DNA from: Cohaesibacter haloalkalitolerans
GTDB taxonomy: Bacteria > Pseudomonadota > Alphaproteobacteria > Rhizobiales > Cohaesibacteraceae
Direction of reading: 5' to 3'
Assembly: GCF_003574655.1 (NCBI RefSeq)
Contig: NZ_QNUM01000008.1
Coordinates: 1-64,000, forward strand
Length of the DNA: 64,000 bases
Part shown: piece by piece, positions 52,370-61,506 of the stretch
Layout: each line of letters starts with the position of its first letter
How positions within the stretch are numbered: position 1 is the first letter of the stretch
Position numbers and translations under genes: made by a program
The notes under the pieces: generated by a model
The model's input: the letters and a program-made list of their open reading frames with translations, nothing else
The model's database searches: none
What the model was told of the DNA's origin: nothing

Positions 52370-53854
52370 ATGACAGTCAGTATCGATCTAGGAACCATGA
52401 AGCTTGGCCAACCGGCGCATATGGATCTGGAAGAACTGCTGGCGACGCGCCTCCTGGTTCAGGGCAACTCCGGTTCGGGCAAATCCCATCTTTTGCGCCG
52501 CCTGCTTGAGCAGAGCGCCAAGTGGGTCCAGCAGGTGATCATCGATCCGGAAGGCGACTTCGTCACGCTGGCCGGGAAATACGGTCACGCGGTGGTGGAC
52601 GCCGTCGGCACCGAAGCGGACCTGACGATGATCGCCGCCCGCGTGCGTCAGCACCGTATTTCTGCCGTGCTCAATCTGGAAGGCCTCGATGCGGACCGCC
52701 AGATGCGCGCCGCCGCCGCCTTTCTCAATGGCCTGTTCGACATCGACCGGCAATATTGGTATCCGGCACTGGTGATCGTAGACGAGGCCCAGCTGTTTGC
52801 CCCGGCGGCCGGTGGCGAGGTCAGCGAAGAGGCCCGCCGCGCCTCGCTTGGTGCCATGACCAACCTGATGTGCCGTGGCCGCAAGCGTGGCCTTGCCGGG
52901 ATCATCGCCACCCAGCGCCTTGCCAAGCTTGCCAAGAACGTCGCCGCCGAAGCCTCCAACTTCCTCATGGGCCGCACCTTTCTTGATATCGACATGGCCC
53001 GCGCCGCTGATCTGCTCGGCCTTGAGCGCCGTCAGGCAGAAACCTTCCGCAACCTTGAAAGAGGCCAGTTCGTCGCTCTCGGCCCGGCGCTCTACCGGCG
53101 CTCGGAAACCGTCACCATCGGCGCGGTGGAAACCTCGGCCCGGTCATCGAGCCCCAAGCTCATGCCCCTGCCCGACGTGCAGCATGACAACATCGATGAA
53201 CTGCTGTTCAAGCCCGGCTCCGATGACGATCCCCGGCCTGCGCTGACGCCTCCGGCCAAGACAACAGCCGAGGTTATGCAGCAGTTGGCCAATCTGCGCC
53301 TTGACCAGAAATTCGGCGGCGAGAAGGAGCCTCAGCTCGATCTTGACCCCGGCATCAGTGCCGAGGAACGCGAGGCAATCCTGCACAAGATCCTTGCCGA
53401 TCTGCTCGATGACCCGGAAGCCGCCTACCAGCCGGTGTCTGTCCTCTATCAGGATTTTCAGGTTCGCTGCCGCATCGAGAAAACCCTCAAGATCACGCCG
53501 GACCTGCAGGAATTCCGCCAGTTGCTCGCCGTCGCCCGGGCTGGTGTCGACGCGATGGAAGAAACCCTCGACGAGGACCAGTGGAAACAGGCAGGTGTCA
53601 TCGCCGACCAACTGCCAGAGGACATGCGCGGGGTCTATCTTCTGCTCGCCAAGGCGGCGCTCGGCAAGAAGCCCTGCCCGACCAATCTCGAGCTGGCCAC
53701 GGCCTATGGCACCCGATCCCCGTCCCGCGCCCGCTTCCTGCTGACCTATATGGAAGAGCGCGGCTATCTGGTCTGCGCCAACGACCTGCGCGGCAACCGC
53801 ATCGTCACCCTCAAGGACCTCGGTGTCCAGACAGAACCGGGCAATCCGGACTGA
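52370..53854 (+). CDS. HerA/DUF87-like ATPase with a C-terminal winged helix
   Basis: 494 aa from MTVSIDLGTMKLGQPAHMD; earlier in-frame codons back to 52175 are not conserved-looking and overlap the divergent gene. Walker A is GNSGSGKSH at residues 32-40, Walker B YPALVIVDEAQLF, followed by RGRKRGLAGIIATQRLAKLAKNVAAEASNFLMGRTF, the HerA-type sensor and arginine-finger region. Residues about 255-390 look like a linker with a helical segment, and the last ~60 (PTNLELATAYGTRSPSRARFLLTYMEERGYLV) look like a winged helix. No nurA partner is near. It may move DNA or act as a translocase, but its role in this family is not known to me. Confidence 0.85.
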   Translation: MTVSIDLGTMKLGQPAHMDLEELLATRLLVQGNSGSGKSHLLRRLLEQSAKWVQQVIIDPEGDFVTLAGKYGHAVVDAVGTEADLTMIAARVRQHRISAVLNLEGLDADRQMRAAAAFLNGLFDIDRQYWYPALVIVDEAQLFAPAAGGEVSEEARRASLGAMTNLMCRGRKRGLAGIIATQRLAKLAKNVAAEASNFLMGRTFLDIDMARAADLLGLERRQAETFRNLERGQFVALGPALYRRSETVTIGAVETSARSSSPKLMPLPDVQHDNIDELLFKPGSDDDPRPALTPPAKTTAEVMQQLANLRLDQKFGGEKEPQLDLDPGISAEEREAILHKILADLLDDPEAAYQPVSVLYQDFQVRCRIEKTLKITPDLQEFRQLLAVARAGVDAMEETLDEDQWKQAGVIADQLPEDMRGVYLLLAKAALGKKPCPTNLELATAYGTRSPSRARFLLTYMEERGYLVCANDLRGNRIVTLKDLGVQTEPGNPD

Positions 53855-53911
53855 CAGGACGCAAGAGAAAGGCAGCCCGGCAGGATTGCCCGCCGGGCCG
53901 CCCAGCATGGT

Positions 53912-54451
53912 CTATGGCGACCAGGACTTGCCAAACAGGGCCGTGTGAAGCTGCTCGGCCTGTTCCGCATGCAACAGCCTGATACCCGCCTCCTCGATCC
54001 TGTTTCTTTGCTCGTAGCTGATGGCTTGAGAGCGTTTGAACAGCATGAGAAGCGCATCACAGCAGTCGTCTGCGGCTATGCGGTTGATATTGACGCTGCC
54101 ACAGCCGGTGCAGGCATGGACGATCATGATGTCCCCGCCCCGCTCCCGGCCATATTTGTCAACGCCGTTGCGCTTGATGGTCAACCCGACCGGCTCCATG
54201 CGCGCTCGGCATGAAGAGGCCCGATTGCCCGGCTTGGTATCGACATGCAGCGAGTGCAGACAATGGGGGCAGTGATTGCGATGCACCGTACCCATGTCAG
54301 AGGTCAGAAAAACCATCTGCTTGCAGTGGGCGCATCGAAACTCCCGGTCTGCGGCCTGCCATCGATTGTTGTTGAGTTTCTTTTTCTTGCTATAGGGGTG
54401 CCTGTCGGTGCGGAATCGTTTCCGCCCGGATGAGCCTTCGTCGTAAAACAT
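53912..54451 (-). CDS. RNHCP domain zinc-binding protein
   Basis: 179 aa. The RNHCP family is named after the motif seen here in GTVHRNHCPHCLHSLHVD at about residue 56-73, which with CAHCKQMVF before it makes a zinc-ribbon of four Cys. A second CxxC (ACTGCGSVNINR) lies near residue 113, and the C-terminal ~60 residues are helical. The family has no defined biochemical role. The N-terminal ~30 residues are rich in Lys and Arg, as in some nucleic-acid-binding proteins. Convergent with the HerA-like gene. Confidence 0.88.
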   Translation of the reverse strand: MFYDEGSSGRKRFRTDRHPYSKKKKLNNNRWQAADREFRCAHCKQMVFLTSDMGTVHRNHCPHCLHSLHVDTKPGNRASSCRARMEPVGLTIKRNGVDKYGRERGGDIMIVHACTGCGSVNINRIAADDCCDALLMLFKRSQAISYEQRNRIEEAGIRLLHAEQAEQLHTALFGKSWSP

Positions 54452-54856
54452 GAGGTCTTGCCAAACATCTTGGAATAGATGATTGGGCAGAACAAAATCT
54501 CGGAATTTTAGCTAAACGGGAGATTTCGCTGCCAGCAAGGTCGAGCTGGGCTGACAGCAGCAGGGTTTAGGAGCCGCGGATCAACGCACAGGACGACCGT
54601 TCCGCAACAGCTTCGTAAAAGCCGGTGCGGCGCTGGTTACACTCTCTGAAACGAATTGGCTCGACAAAAAACACCCCTTTATCTGATTGGTTTGCCGCCT
54701 GCATACGGCCAGAGGCGCAACAAGGCAAGTCCCAGAGCCACGCCATCTGGAGTTGCGGCACACCCTGTTGCACAAAAGACGCATTTCAACCGCCAGTTTC
54801 AGCAGATACCCCCAGATCAGCCGACGGCAGACCTTGAGCGTGAGACAGGGATTTCC
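54452..54856. other. Intergenic region upstream of the RNHCP gene
   Basis: About 400 nt between the RNHCP gene and hxlR, both on the minus strand. It should hold the RNHCP gene promoter and the end of the hxlR transcript. No tRNA, repeat or clear terminator is visible, and short frames on both strands (about 60-138 codons) show no family likeness. Confidence 0.35.
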
Positions 54857-55219
54857 TCAGGCCCGCTCGGCGTCGAACGCCAAGCGCGCCGCGCTCACCG
54901 CATCCATGTTGCAACTTGTCCATTGATAAAGAGCGGAAAGCGGCTTCATCAGGGAGCGGCCAAGTTCGGTCAGTTGATACTCCACCGCAATGGGCGACGA
55001 ATTGCGCACCCTGCGCAGCACCAGGCCGTTCCGTTCGAGCTTGCGCAACGCCTGGGTCAGGGATTTCTGTGATACGCCCTCAAGCCGACGCTTGATGTCA
55101 TTGAACCGCCTAGGCTCGTCATCCAGTACACACAGGATCATCATAGACCATTTATCTGCAATGTCGGCAAACAGCAGACGGCTCGGACAATTGGCAGAAA
55201 ACCGGCTTTTCTTCAGCAT
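54857..55219 (-). CDS. HxlR-family transcriptional regulator
   Basis: 120 aa, the normal HxlR length, with a winged helix that fills the protein: CPSRLLFADIADKWSMMILCVLDDEPRRFNDIKRRLEGVSQKSLTQALRKLERNGLVLR and the wing VEYQLTELGRSL. Cys11 in SANCPSRLL is at the position of the redox-sensing Cys found in many members (for example YodB, HypR). The divergent old yellow enzyme gene strongly suggests it senses electrophiles or quinones and controls that gene. An inverted repeat lies between them. Confidence 0.92.
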   Translation of the reverse strand: MLKKSRFSANCPSRLLFADIADKWSMMILCVLDDEPRRFNDIKRRLEGVSQKSLTQALRKLERNGLVLRRVRNSSPIAVEYQLTELGRSLMKPLSALYQWTSCNMDAVSAARLAFDAERA

Positions 55220-55262
55220 TGTGGTTACCTCCGGGAAACCTGGTGACGAATTGGTTCCTTAT

Positions 55263-55291
55263 TGACACCAGGTATACAGTGAATACCTAAT
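55263..55291 (+). promoter_or_regulatory. Promoter and HxlR-type operator of the old yellow enzyme gene
   Basis: TTGACA at 55263-55268 is a perfect -35; CCTAAT at 55286-55291 is a fair -10 at 17-nt spacing. The inverted repeat AGGTAT-N7-ATACCT (55270-55288) fills the spacer, a position where bound regulator would block polymerase. Confidence 0.6.
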
Positions 55292-55364
55292 GGACGAAAC
55301 CCGGTTTCCATCACCCGTTTTCATCAGCATCGACTTGCAAAACCACTCAGACAGTTATGGTACA

Positions 55365-56480
55365 ATGACAGATATTGATACAAGCAGCCTGTTTCGCCCC
55401 TTCTCAATTGGCTCTCTTGAGCTGAAGAACCGCATCGTCATGGCCCCCATGACGCGGAACCAAGCGCCGGATGGCATCCCCAACGAAAAGAATGCCGAGT
55501 ATTACCGCCGCCGAGCCGAGGGGGAGGTTGGCCTCATTCTCTCCGAGGGCACAGTGATCGACCGCCCGTCATCGCGCAACCTGCCCAACGTGCCGTTTTT
55601 CCATGGCGAGGCAGCCCTCGCTGGCTGGAAAGCCGTCATTGACGCCGTTCACGCCGCTGGGGGTGCCATGGGACCACAGCTCTGGCACACAGGTTCGACC
55701 CGCAGCGGCGACTGGGATCCGGGCGTGGACGTGGAAAGCCCGTCCGGCCTGATCGGTCCGGACAATCCGCGCGGCAAGGTGATGAGCGATGCCGATATCG
55801 CCGATACCATCGCCGCCTTTGCCTCGGCGGCCAAAAGCGCCAAAGAACTTGGGTTCGATCTGGCAGAATTGCATGGTGCCCATGGCTATCTCATCGACCA
55901 GTTCTTCTGGGAAGGCACCAACAAGCGCGACGACAACTGGGGGGGCTCCACCCTGATGGACCGCTCCCGCTTCGCTCTGGAGGTCGTCAAGGCCTGCCGT
56001 GCGGCCGTTGGCTCCGATTATCCGCTGGTGCTGCGCATCAGTCAGTGGAAACAGCAGGACTACGTTGCCAAGCTGGCCAAGACCCCGGCCGAAATGGAAA
56101 GCTGGCTGACCGCATTGGCCGACGCCGGTGTCGACGTCTTCCACTGCTCCCAGCGTCGCTTCTGGGAACCGGAATTCCCGGATGTGGACGGTGAAGAGGG
56201 CCTCAACTTTGCCGGCTGGGCCAAGAAACTGACCGGTAAGACAACCATCAGCGTCGGCTCGGTTGGCCTCAGCACCGACTTCCTGTCGTCCTTCGGTGGC
56301 GAAGACGCCTCATCGACCGGCCTCGACAAGCTGATCAAACGCATGGAGCGCGATGAATTCGACCTCATCGCCGTTGGCCGCGCCCTGATCAGCGATGCAG
56401 GCTGGGCTTCGAAAGTACACACCAATCACATCGAAGGGATCGTCTCCTTCGAGCGTCCTCATCTGGCGACGCTCGCCTGA
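55365..56480 (+). CDS. Old yellow enzyme, NADH:flavin oxidoreductase
   Basis: 371 aa from MTDIDTSSLF. An in-frame ATG at 55290 sits inside the promoter core just described and would be upstream of the expected transcript start, so I reject it. The FMN barrel blocks are present: SLELKNRIVMAPMTRNQAPDG, FHGEAALAGWKAVIDAVHAAGG, QLWHTGS, FDLAELHGAHGYLIDQFFWEGTNKRDDNWGGS and IAVGRALISDAGWASKV. The catalytic and substrate-binding region HGAHGY departs from the HxxN/HxxH pair usually quoted. The enzyme reduces alpha,beta-unsaturated carbonyls or similar electrophiles. Regulated by the divergent HxlR protein, by inference. Confidence 0.92.
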   Translation: MTDIDTSSLFRPFSIGSLELKNRIVMAPMTRNQAPDGIPNEKNAEYYRRRAEGEVGLILSEGTVIDRPSSRNLPNVPFFHGEAALAGWKAVIDAVHAAGGAMGPQLWHTGSTRSGDWDPGVDVESPSGLIGPDNPRGKVMSDADIADTIAAFASAAKSAKELGFDLAELHGAHGYLIDQFFWEGTNKRDDNWGGSTLMDRSRFALEVVKACRAAVGSDYPLVLRISQWKQQDYVAKLAKTPAEMESWLTALADAGVDVFHCSQRRFWEPEFPDVDGEEGLNFAGWAKKLTGKTTISVGSVGLSTDFLSSFGGEDASSTGLDKLIKRMERDEFDLIAVGRALISDAGWASKVHTNHIEGIVSFERPHLATLA

Positions 56481-56542
56481 TAAGGCAGAAGGCATGATGC
56501 ATGAGGGAGGCCCGGAAACGGCCTCCCGATCATGACCAAAAG

Positions 56543-56576
56543 AAAAGGCCGGTTCCCACGAACCGGCCTTTTCAAT
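56543..56576. terminator. Bidirectional terminator between the old yellow enzyme gene and mnmA
   Basis: AAAAGGCCGGTTC (56543-56555), loop CCAC, GAACCGGCCTTTT (56560-56572), a 13-bp perfect stem with T-rich ends on both strands. The two genes converge on it. Confidence 0.9.
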
Positions 56577-56602
56577 ATCAGTTATGACAGATGCACTATC
56601 GT

Positions 56603-57775
56603 TCAGGCTGCCCCGACGATCTCCGGAATGGCCACCTCGGTGACGGTGCGGTCAATCCAGCCACCGCCCCAGAGCTGGGCTTCCTTGGCAAGGCCTTCAT
56701 AGAAGACACAGGCCTGCCCTGGCGCCACGCCTTCTTCGCCATCGAGCAGTTCCACCTCGAACTCGCCATTGGGCAACGCAAACAGTAGCGCCTCCTTCGG
56801 CGGACGGGTCGAACGGACCTTGGCATAGATCTCGAGCCCTTCGGCCGGAAACTCGGCAATGGTCTGAGGCCCGAGCCAGTTGACGTCGCGCAACTTCAAG
56901 CGGCGAGTGATCAATGCCTCACGCGGCCCGACAATCACATGCTTCTGGTTCGGATCGAGCTTGACCACATAGAGCGGTCCGCCACCATAGGAAACGCCCA
57001 GACCGCGACGCTGACCGACAGTATAATGGATGATCCCCTTGTGATCCCCAAGCACCGTGCCATCAATATGAACGATCTTGCCCGGCTCGGCAGCACCCGG
57101 ATGCAGGCGCTCGATGATATCGGTGTATTTGCCGGTCGGGACGAAGCATATGTCCTGACTGTCCTTCTTGTCGGCCACAACCAACCCCAGGTCATGGGCC
57201 AGCTGTCTGGCTTCCGGCTTGGACATGCCCCCCAGCGGGAAGCGCAGGAAGTCGATCTGGTCCTGCGTGGTCGCAAACAGGAAATAGGTCTGGTCGCGGT
57301 CTTCGTCGGACGGACGGAACAGAACCCGCCGGTTGCCCACCATTCTGGATGAAATATAGTGTCCGGTCGCCATGCAGTCGGCGCCGAATTCCTTGGCCGC
57401 TTCCAGCAGGTCCTCGAACTTGACCGTCTGGTTGCAGGTCACACATGGCACCGGAGTTTCGCCAGCCAGATAGCTTTCGGCGAACCGGTCGATCACCGCT
57501 TCCTTGAAGCGGCTTTCGTAATCCAGCACATAATGCGGAATACCCAGATGCTCGGCCACGCGGCGCGCATCCTGAATATCGGTACCGGCGCAGCAGGCAC
57601 CAACGCGGTGCATGGCCTTGCCATGATCATAAAGCTGCATGGTCACGCCGATGACATCATAACCCTGATGTTTCAAGAGCGCTGCAGTGACGGACGAGTC
57701 AACGCCGCCAGACATGGCAACAACAACACGGGTGTCTTCGGGGCGACCAGGCAAATCGAGACTGTTCAGCATCAA
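56603..57775 (-). CDS. mnmA: tRNA 2-thiouridine synthase MnmA
   Basis: 390 aa, normal length. It inserts sulfur at U34 of Glu, Gln and Lys tRNAs using ATP. The P-loop of the PP-loop family is [31 protein letters not shown]. The two catalytic cysteines lie in [13 protein letters not shown] and [15 protein letters not shown]-terminal beta domain follows ([19 protein letters not shown]). It is a single gene, divergent from the flagellar fliK gene and convergent with the oxidoreductase gene. Two Met in a row at the start; the first is used here. Confidence 0.96.
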   Translation of the reverse strand: MMLNSLDLPGRPEDTRVVVAMSGGVDSSVTAALLKHQGYDVIGVTMQLYDHGKAMHRVGACCAGTDIQDARRVAEHLGIPHYVLDYESRFKEAVIDRFAESYLAGETPVPCVTCNQTVKFEDLLEAAKEFGADCMATGHYISSRMVGNRRVLFRPSDEDRDQTYFLFATTQDQIDFLRFPLGGMSKPEARQLAHDLGLVVADKKDSQDICFVPTGKYTDIIERLHPGAAEPGKIVHIDGTVLGDHKGIIHYTVGQRRGLGVSYGGGPLYVVKLDPNQKHVIVGPREALITRRLKLRDVNWLGPQTIAEFPAEGLEIYAKVRSTRPPKEALLFALPNGEFEVELLDGEEGVAPGQACVFYEGLAKEAQLWGGGWIDRTVTEVAIPEIVGAA

Positions 57776-58029
57776 TCGATCTTTCTCTTATCCATTCGGC
57801 AGCAAGCTCTGGTCCTGCTTGTTGAGCTGCCGACACAAGTTTTAGCCCTTATATAGCGTCTTTGGGCCTGTTGAAAAGGAGAAACTGGAAAAGACTGCGG
57901 CCTCCACCCGGCATTTTTTGCCACGGCACGGCAAATATTATCCCTCCCGGAGGCGACGGCAGCACCCAGAATGTGGGCCAAAAGCCAGAAATCTGCCATT
58001 TCCCACCCCCACAAAACACAGAAACAATT
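57776..58029. other. Divergent intergenic region mnmA-fliK
   Basis: About 300 nt to the fliK start, with no supportable gene. It should contain the mnmA promoter on the minus strand and the fliK promoter on the plus strand. A sigma-54-like sequence close to fliK is listed separately. Confidence 0.35.
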
Positions 58030-58045
58030 TGGCATAATTCTTGAA
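58030..58045 (+). promoter_or_regulatory. Weak sigma-54-like promoter before fliK
   Basis: TGGCATAATTCTTGAA has the perfect -24 TGGCA and a -12 TTGAA where TTGCA is expected. Late flagellar genes in alphaproteobacteria often use sigma-54. The missing GC at -12 is a serious weakness. Confidence 0.3.
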
Positions 58046-58079
58046 TACGTAAGCCCAACAGTGTGTAGTGAGGTTGGGT

Positions 58080-60476
58080 ATGGCTTCTCAGTATTCTTCG
58101 ATTATGAACATGGGTCCCGCACAAAACGCCAAGGCGAACTACGCCTCGCGCGGTTTCGGAGACACGCAAGCCAGAAGCAACTCCAACGCGCAGGACACCC
58201 ACACCTCCTTCGAAAGCCACCTCAAAAGCGAGACCGCAAGGCAGGATCCCCGCTCGGAGCGCAGCAACGCTGCCGACTCAGAGCAGATCCGCAATGTGAG
58301 AGGAACCGAGACCGCCCGCAGCGAGCGTCAGGCCGACCACCGCTCCGATAGAGCTGGCCGCGCTGATACATTCGCCGAAGCGTCAGAGGAGCCATCCCCC
58401 ATAGCAGATGACAGCGCAGCGCCCGACGCTTCAGCATCCGAGATGACAAGTGACGCAACAACGTCCGCCAACGCCGAGACGTCCGAACAAGTGCCTGAAG
58501 CTCCCGTTGTGGATGCAGGGGACAGCACGGGCGCGCAGCAAGTAGCCGCAGTTCAGCCTGAAGACCTGCCGCAAGCGGACGACCTGCCGATGCCCGATGA
58601 CCAGATGGTTACCCCCCCAACGTCGCCAGTGCCCCCTGCCGCTCAGGTAGACGCTGACGCAACAGATGCTGCAAGTGAAGGGGATGCCACCGCTTCCGAC
58701 GCCCCGGACGCCGCAGCGGCATCGCCGGACGAAGCCAAAGAAGCATCAGCAGACGACCCGAACGGGGACGACAACACGACCCCGCCGATGCCTGCCATGC
58801 CTCCAGTTCATCCCATGCCTTCGCTTGAAGACGGAGCAGACGCCAGCAACGGTGCCGAGCAGACTGCCAGCACCACGGACAGCCCCGAAGGTCAGCCTGC
58901 CGGCGAACCGGCCGTAACGCCCCCGTCTGGAACAGGTGCCGGGGCAGTAGACACCGCCGCATTGCCTGACGCCCCTCAGCCTACCGTGCCACCGCTGGTT
59001 CAGGACACTGCCAGCGCTGCAGATGATGCTCAGCACCCCCCGGTGATGCCGCCTCTAAACGGTAGCCAGACAAGCACATCCAACGGGGCCGACGGCCCTG
59101 CAGCACAGGGAAACGACAGCGAAGCAGCGGCAGCGACCACCACGGGCGCCAGCGATGCTGAAGCAGCTCAAACGACTGAAGCCGCAACGGAAACAGATCC
59201 GGCTTCCGCCGCACCGTCCAATATCGATGTCACCGATGCGGCAGGCGTGACCACAGAGACCGCTGAAGCTGCCAAGGCAGACACCACCCGGCCTGTCCCT
59301 GCGGAAGCCCCGCTCAAACCGGCTCCGCAAGCCAGCGCGCAGCCAAACGACGCAATGGACGCCATCGCCTCCGGCCAGCCAGCGGAAGAAACGACGAACA
59401 CGGCTGCCGCCACTGTCAGCAACAACAATGCAGTTGCCGACACCGATGCATCTGAAGACACCCAGAACGTAGACGGGCAGAAGAACAAGCCACATCCGGA
59501 TGCCGCCAAAGCCGACGCCACCGTCATGGCTACTGCCACAACCAAGGCAGATAGTGCAGAAGCCGATGCAGGCACGGATGCAGATGGCGACACGGCAAAG
59601 ACCACTGTCACCACGGCACAGCAGCCTCAGGCCGGATCAACCGCAGAAGCCGGAGCCCAGATCGCCAAGGCCCAGGGTCGCCAGACCGCTGACGGGCAGC
59701 AGCAACCGGCCAATCCATCGGCACAGGCCAGCCAGTCCGCTGCATCCGGTACGACCGGGACACAAAGCGTGTCTGACACTCAGAGCGCCACGGCCGATAG
59801 CGATGCCGTCGCGGCCAAGCCTGAAGAACACAGGAATGCAGCCCGCAACGCCCCCAAGGGTGATGCCTTCTCCAAGATGATGGCGATGGTGGACGACAAG
59901 GCGACGATCAGCACCAACAGCACCGGCGCCTCTGATCTGACCTCCTCGACCCAGGCAACCGCCAGCTCGACCGTGCGCCTGACCAGCATGGATGGCCTTG
60001 CCCAAACCGGCCAGACCGCCCAGCAGATCAGCCTTGCCAACTCCAACGCGATCGCAGCGGAAATAACGAAATTCGCCCGGAAAGGCGAGACCCGCTTCGA
60101 AATCCGTCTTGATCCGGCAGACCTTGGCAAGATCGATGTCCGCATGACCATCGGATCAGATGGCCACACCCGCACCCACCTCTATGTCGAGCGGCCCGAG
60201 ACCCTTGACATGCTGATGCGGGACCAGCGGTTCCTGGAGCGCAGCCTGCAGCAGAGCGGCATCAACCCGCAGAACCAGAGCCTTGACTACTCCCTGATGG
60301 ATCAGGGCAATCAGGGCTGGCAGATGGCCGGGCAGGATCAATCCGCCTATGAGCCGGACTATTCGGACCAATCCTCGGCGGCCGACGAGTCCGACGAAAC
60401 CACAATAACTGCACCTCAGACCTCCCGCTATGCCGCACACTATGTCGCGACCGGCGGTCTGAACCTTGTAATCTGA
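58080..60476 (+). CDS. fliK: Flagellar hook-length control protein FliK
   Basis: 798 aa from ATG 58080, preceded by GAGG. The first ~600 residues are low-complexity, rich in Ala, Asp, Thr, Ser, Pro and Gln, as expected of the extended N-terminal ruler part of FliK; proline-rich stretches occur around residues 180-330. The C-terminal Flg_hook domain is clear at about residues 655-745: ITKFARKGETRFEIRLDPADLGKIDVRMTI, then LYVERPETLDMLMRDQRFLERSLQQSGINPQ. It controls hook length and switches export specificity from hook to filament. FlgD, the hook cap, follows 16 nt later, so the two are co-transcribed. Confidence 0.92.
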   Translation: MASQYSSIMNMGPAQNAKANYASRGFGDTQARSNSNAQDTHTSFESHLKSETARQDPRSERSNAADSEQIRNVRGTETARSERQADHRSDRAGRADTFAEASEEPSPIADDSAAPDASASEMTSDATTSANAETSEQVPEAPVVDAGDSTGAQQVAAVQPEDLPQADDLPMPDDQMVTPPTSPVPPAAQVDADATDAASEGDATASDAPDAAAASPDEAKEASADDPNGDDNTTPPMPAMPPVHPMPSLEDGADASNGAEQTASTTDSPEGQPAGEPAVTPPSGTGAGAVDTAALPDAPQPTVPPLVQDTASAADDAQHPPVMPPLNGSQTSTSNGADGPAAQGNDSEAAAATTTGASDAEAAQTTEAATETDPASAAPSNIDVTDAAGVTTETAEAAKADTTRPVPAEAPLKPAPQASAQPNDAMDAIASGQPAEETTNTAAATVSNNNAVADTDASEDTQNVDGQKNKPHPDAAKADATVMATATTKADSAEADAGTDADGDTAKTTVTTAQQPQAGSTAEAGAQIAKAQGRQTADGQQQPANPSAQASQSAASGTTGTQSVSDTQSATADSDAVAAKPEEHRNAARNAPKGDAFSKMMAMVDDKATISTNSTGASDLTSSTQATASSTVRLTSMDGLAQTGQTAQQISLANSNAIAAEITKFARKGETRFEIRLDPADLGKIDVRMTIGSDGHTRTHLYVERPETLDMLMRDQRFLERSLQQSGINPQNQSLDYSLMDQGNQGWQMAGQDQSAYEPDYSDQSSAADESDETTITAPQTSRYAAHYVATGGLNLVI

Positions 60477-60492
60477 TCTCGCATTTGGAGAC

Positions 60493-61170
60493 ATGACGAT
60501 GACCTCTATCGGATCCATCGCCTCGCAAGCCGTTACAAGCGCATCCACAGACAACACGAGTCTCATCAATAACTATGAGACCTTTCTGACCGTGTTGACA
60601 ACGCAACTGCAGCATCAGGACCCCATGGACCCCATGGATTCCAGTCAGTTCACCCAGCAGCTGGTGCAGTTTTCCAGCGTTGAGCAGCAGATCAAATCCA
60701 ACGAACAGCTGGAGAATCTTGCCAGCATGATGACCTCGTCCAATGCGCTCGGGGTTCTCAATTTTGTCGGCACGACGGTCAAGGTCGATGGCGCACAAGG
60801 ACATCTGAACAGCTACGGCACAGCGACCTACACCTTCACGGCGGACAAGGCAGGCACTGCCGACATCTCCATCCGCAACGCCAACGGCGACGTTGTCTAC
60901 TCCCGCAGTGAGGTCAGCATCAAGGAAGGGGAACAGACCTTCAACTGGAGCGGCACCGACAACTCCGGCAACCGGCTACCCAACGGCACCTACACCATCA
61001 CCTTCGACACCAAGAATGATGAGGGAACCTCCGAGATCGAAATCGACACGGATACGGTCGGTGTGGTGACGGATGTCGATCTGTCGTCTGCAGTCCCCAT
61101 GCTGATCGTCAACGGTCAGGCCATTCAGACATCGCAGATCAAGTCGGTCGGCATCGAGGCAAGCTCCTGA
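60493..61170 (+). CDS. flgD: Flagellar hook capping/assembly protein FlgD
   Basis: 225 aa. The N-terminal conserved block NNYETFLTVLTTQLQHQDPMDPMDSSQFTQQLVQFSSVEQQ is the FlgD signature, including the HQDP motif. Residues about 100-190 are the FlgD Ig-like/Tudor part (ISIRNANGDVVYSRS, FNWSGTDNSGNRLPNGTYTITF). FlgD is exported through the flagellar type III system and caps the growing hook. Gene order fliK-flgD is common in alphaproteobacteria. The start may be the Met two codons further (MTSIGS). Confidence 0.96.
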   Translation: MTMTSIGSIASQAVTSASTDNTSLINNYETFLTVLTTQLQHQDPMDPMDSSQFTQQLVQFSSVEQQIKSNEQLENLASMMTSSNALGVLNFVGTTVKVDGAQGHLNSYGTATYTFTADKAGTADISIRNANGDVVYSRSEVSIKEGEQTFNWSGTDNSGNRLPNGTYTITFDTKNDEGTSEIEIDTDTVGVVTDVDLSSAVPMLIVNGQAIQTSQIKSVGIEASS

Positions 61171-61506
61171 CAATGAACCGCCCATAGCCGGGATCGCGGC
61201 GATCCTTCGCAAGGGTCGCCGGCCCCTGTTGCTCAAGACTTACGCCCGAAAGCAATTCCCAAAACCATTGCCCAAAACCATTGCAGAGTGCATGACTTGC
61301 TAACGGTCCATCGGGGCCGTTAACCATATTGCAAGGAAGCAGATTTTTTTATTTCTCCGCTGACGCCGCAAGTCTTCTGCCGTTTTGCAAAGATCCTTTC
61401 ATATTGAAAAAAACTATTACTAAAATCTATCCAGTGGCTTAGCTCTTTTTTAAAGGCATTGCCTTATGCTCGACTTCGATGAGGTCAGGTTGAGTGTGAG
61501 AGTACA
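61171..61506. other. Intergenic region flgD-sciP
   Basis: About 340 nt with no gene. It contains a 13-bp tandem duplication (61258-61283) and, slightly downstream, the inverted repeat TAACGG-N10-CCGTTA ahead of a TTAA half-site. These are the probable controls of sciP. No clear terminator for flgD. Confidence 0.4.
61258..61283. repeat. 13-bp tandem duplication
   Basis: CCCAAAACCATTG occurs twice in a row (61258-61270 and 61271-61283). Its function is unknown; it could be a duplicated binding site or a replication slip. Confidence 0.8.

Noticed and set aside
55290-55364. Longer N-terminus of the old yellow enzyme
   Set aside because: Its ATG lies within the -10 region of the predicted promoter; the extra 25 residues are not part of the family.
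58030-58045. Firm sigma-54 promoter for fliK
   Set aside because: The -12 element has GA in place of the nearly invariant GC, so I list it only as a weak site.
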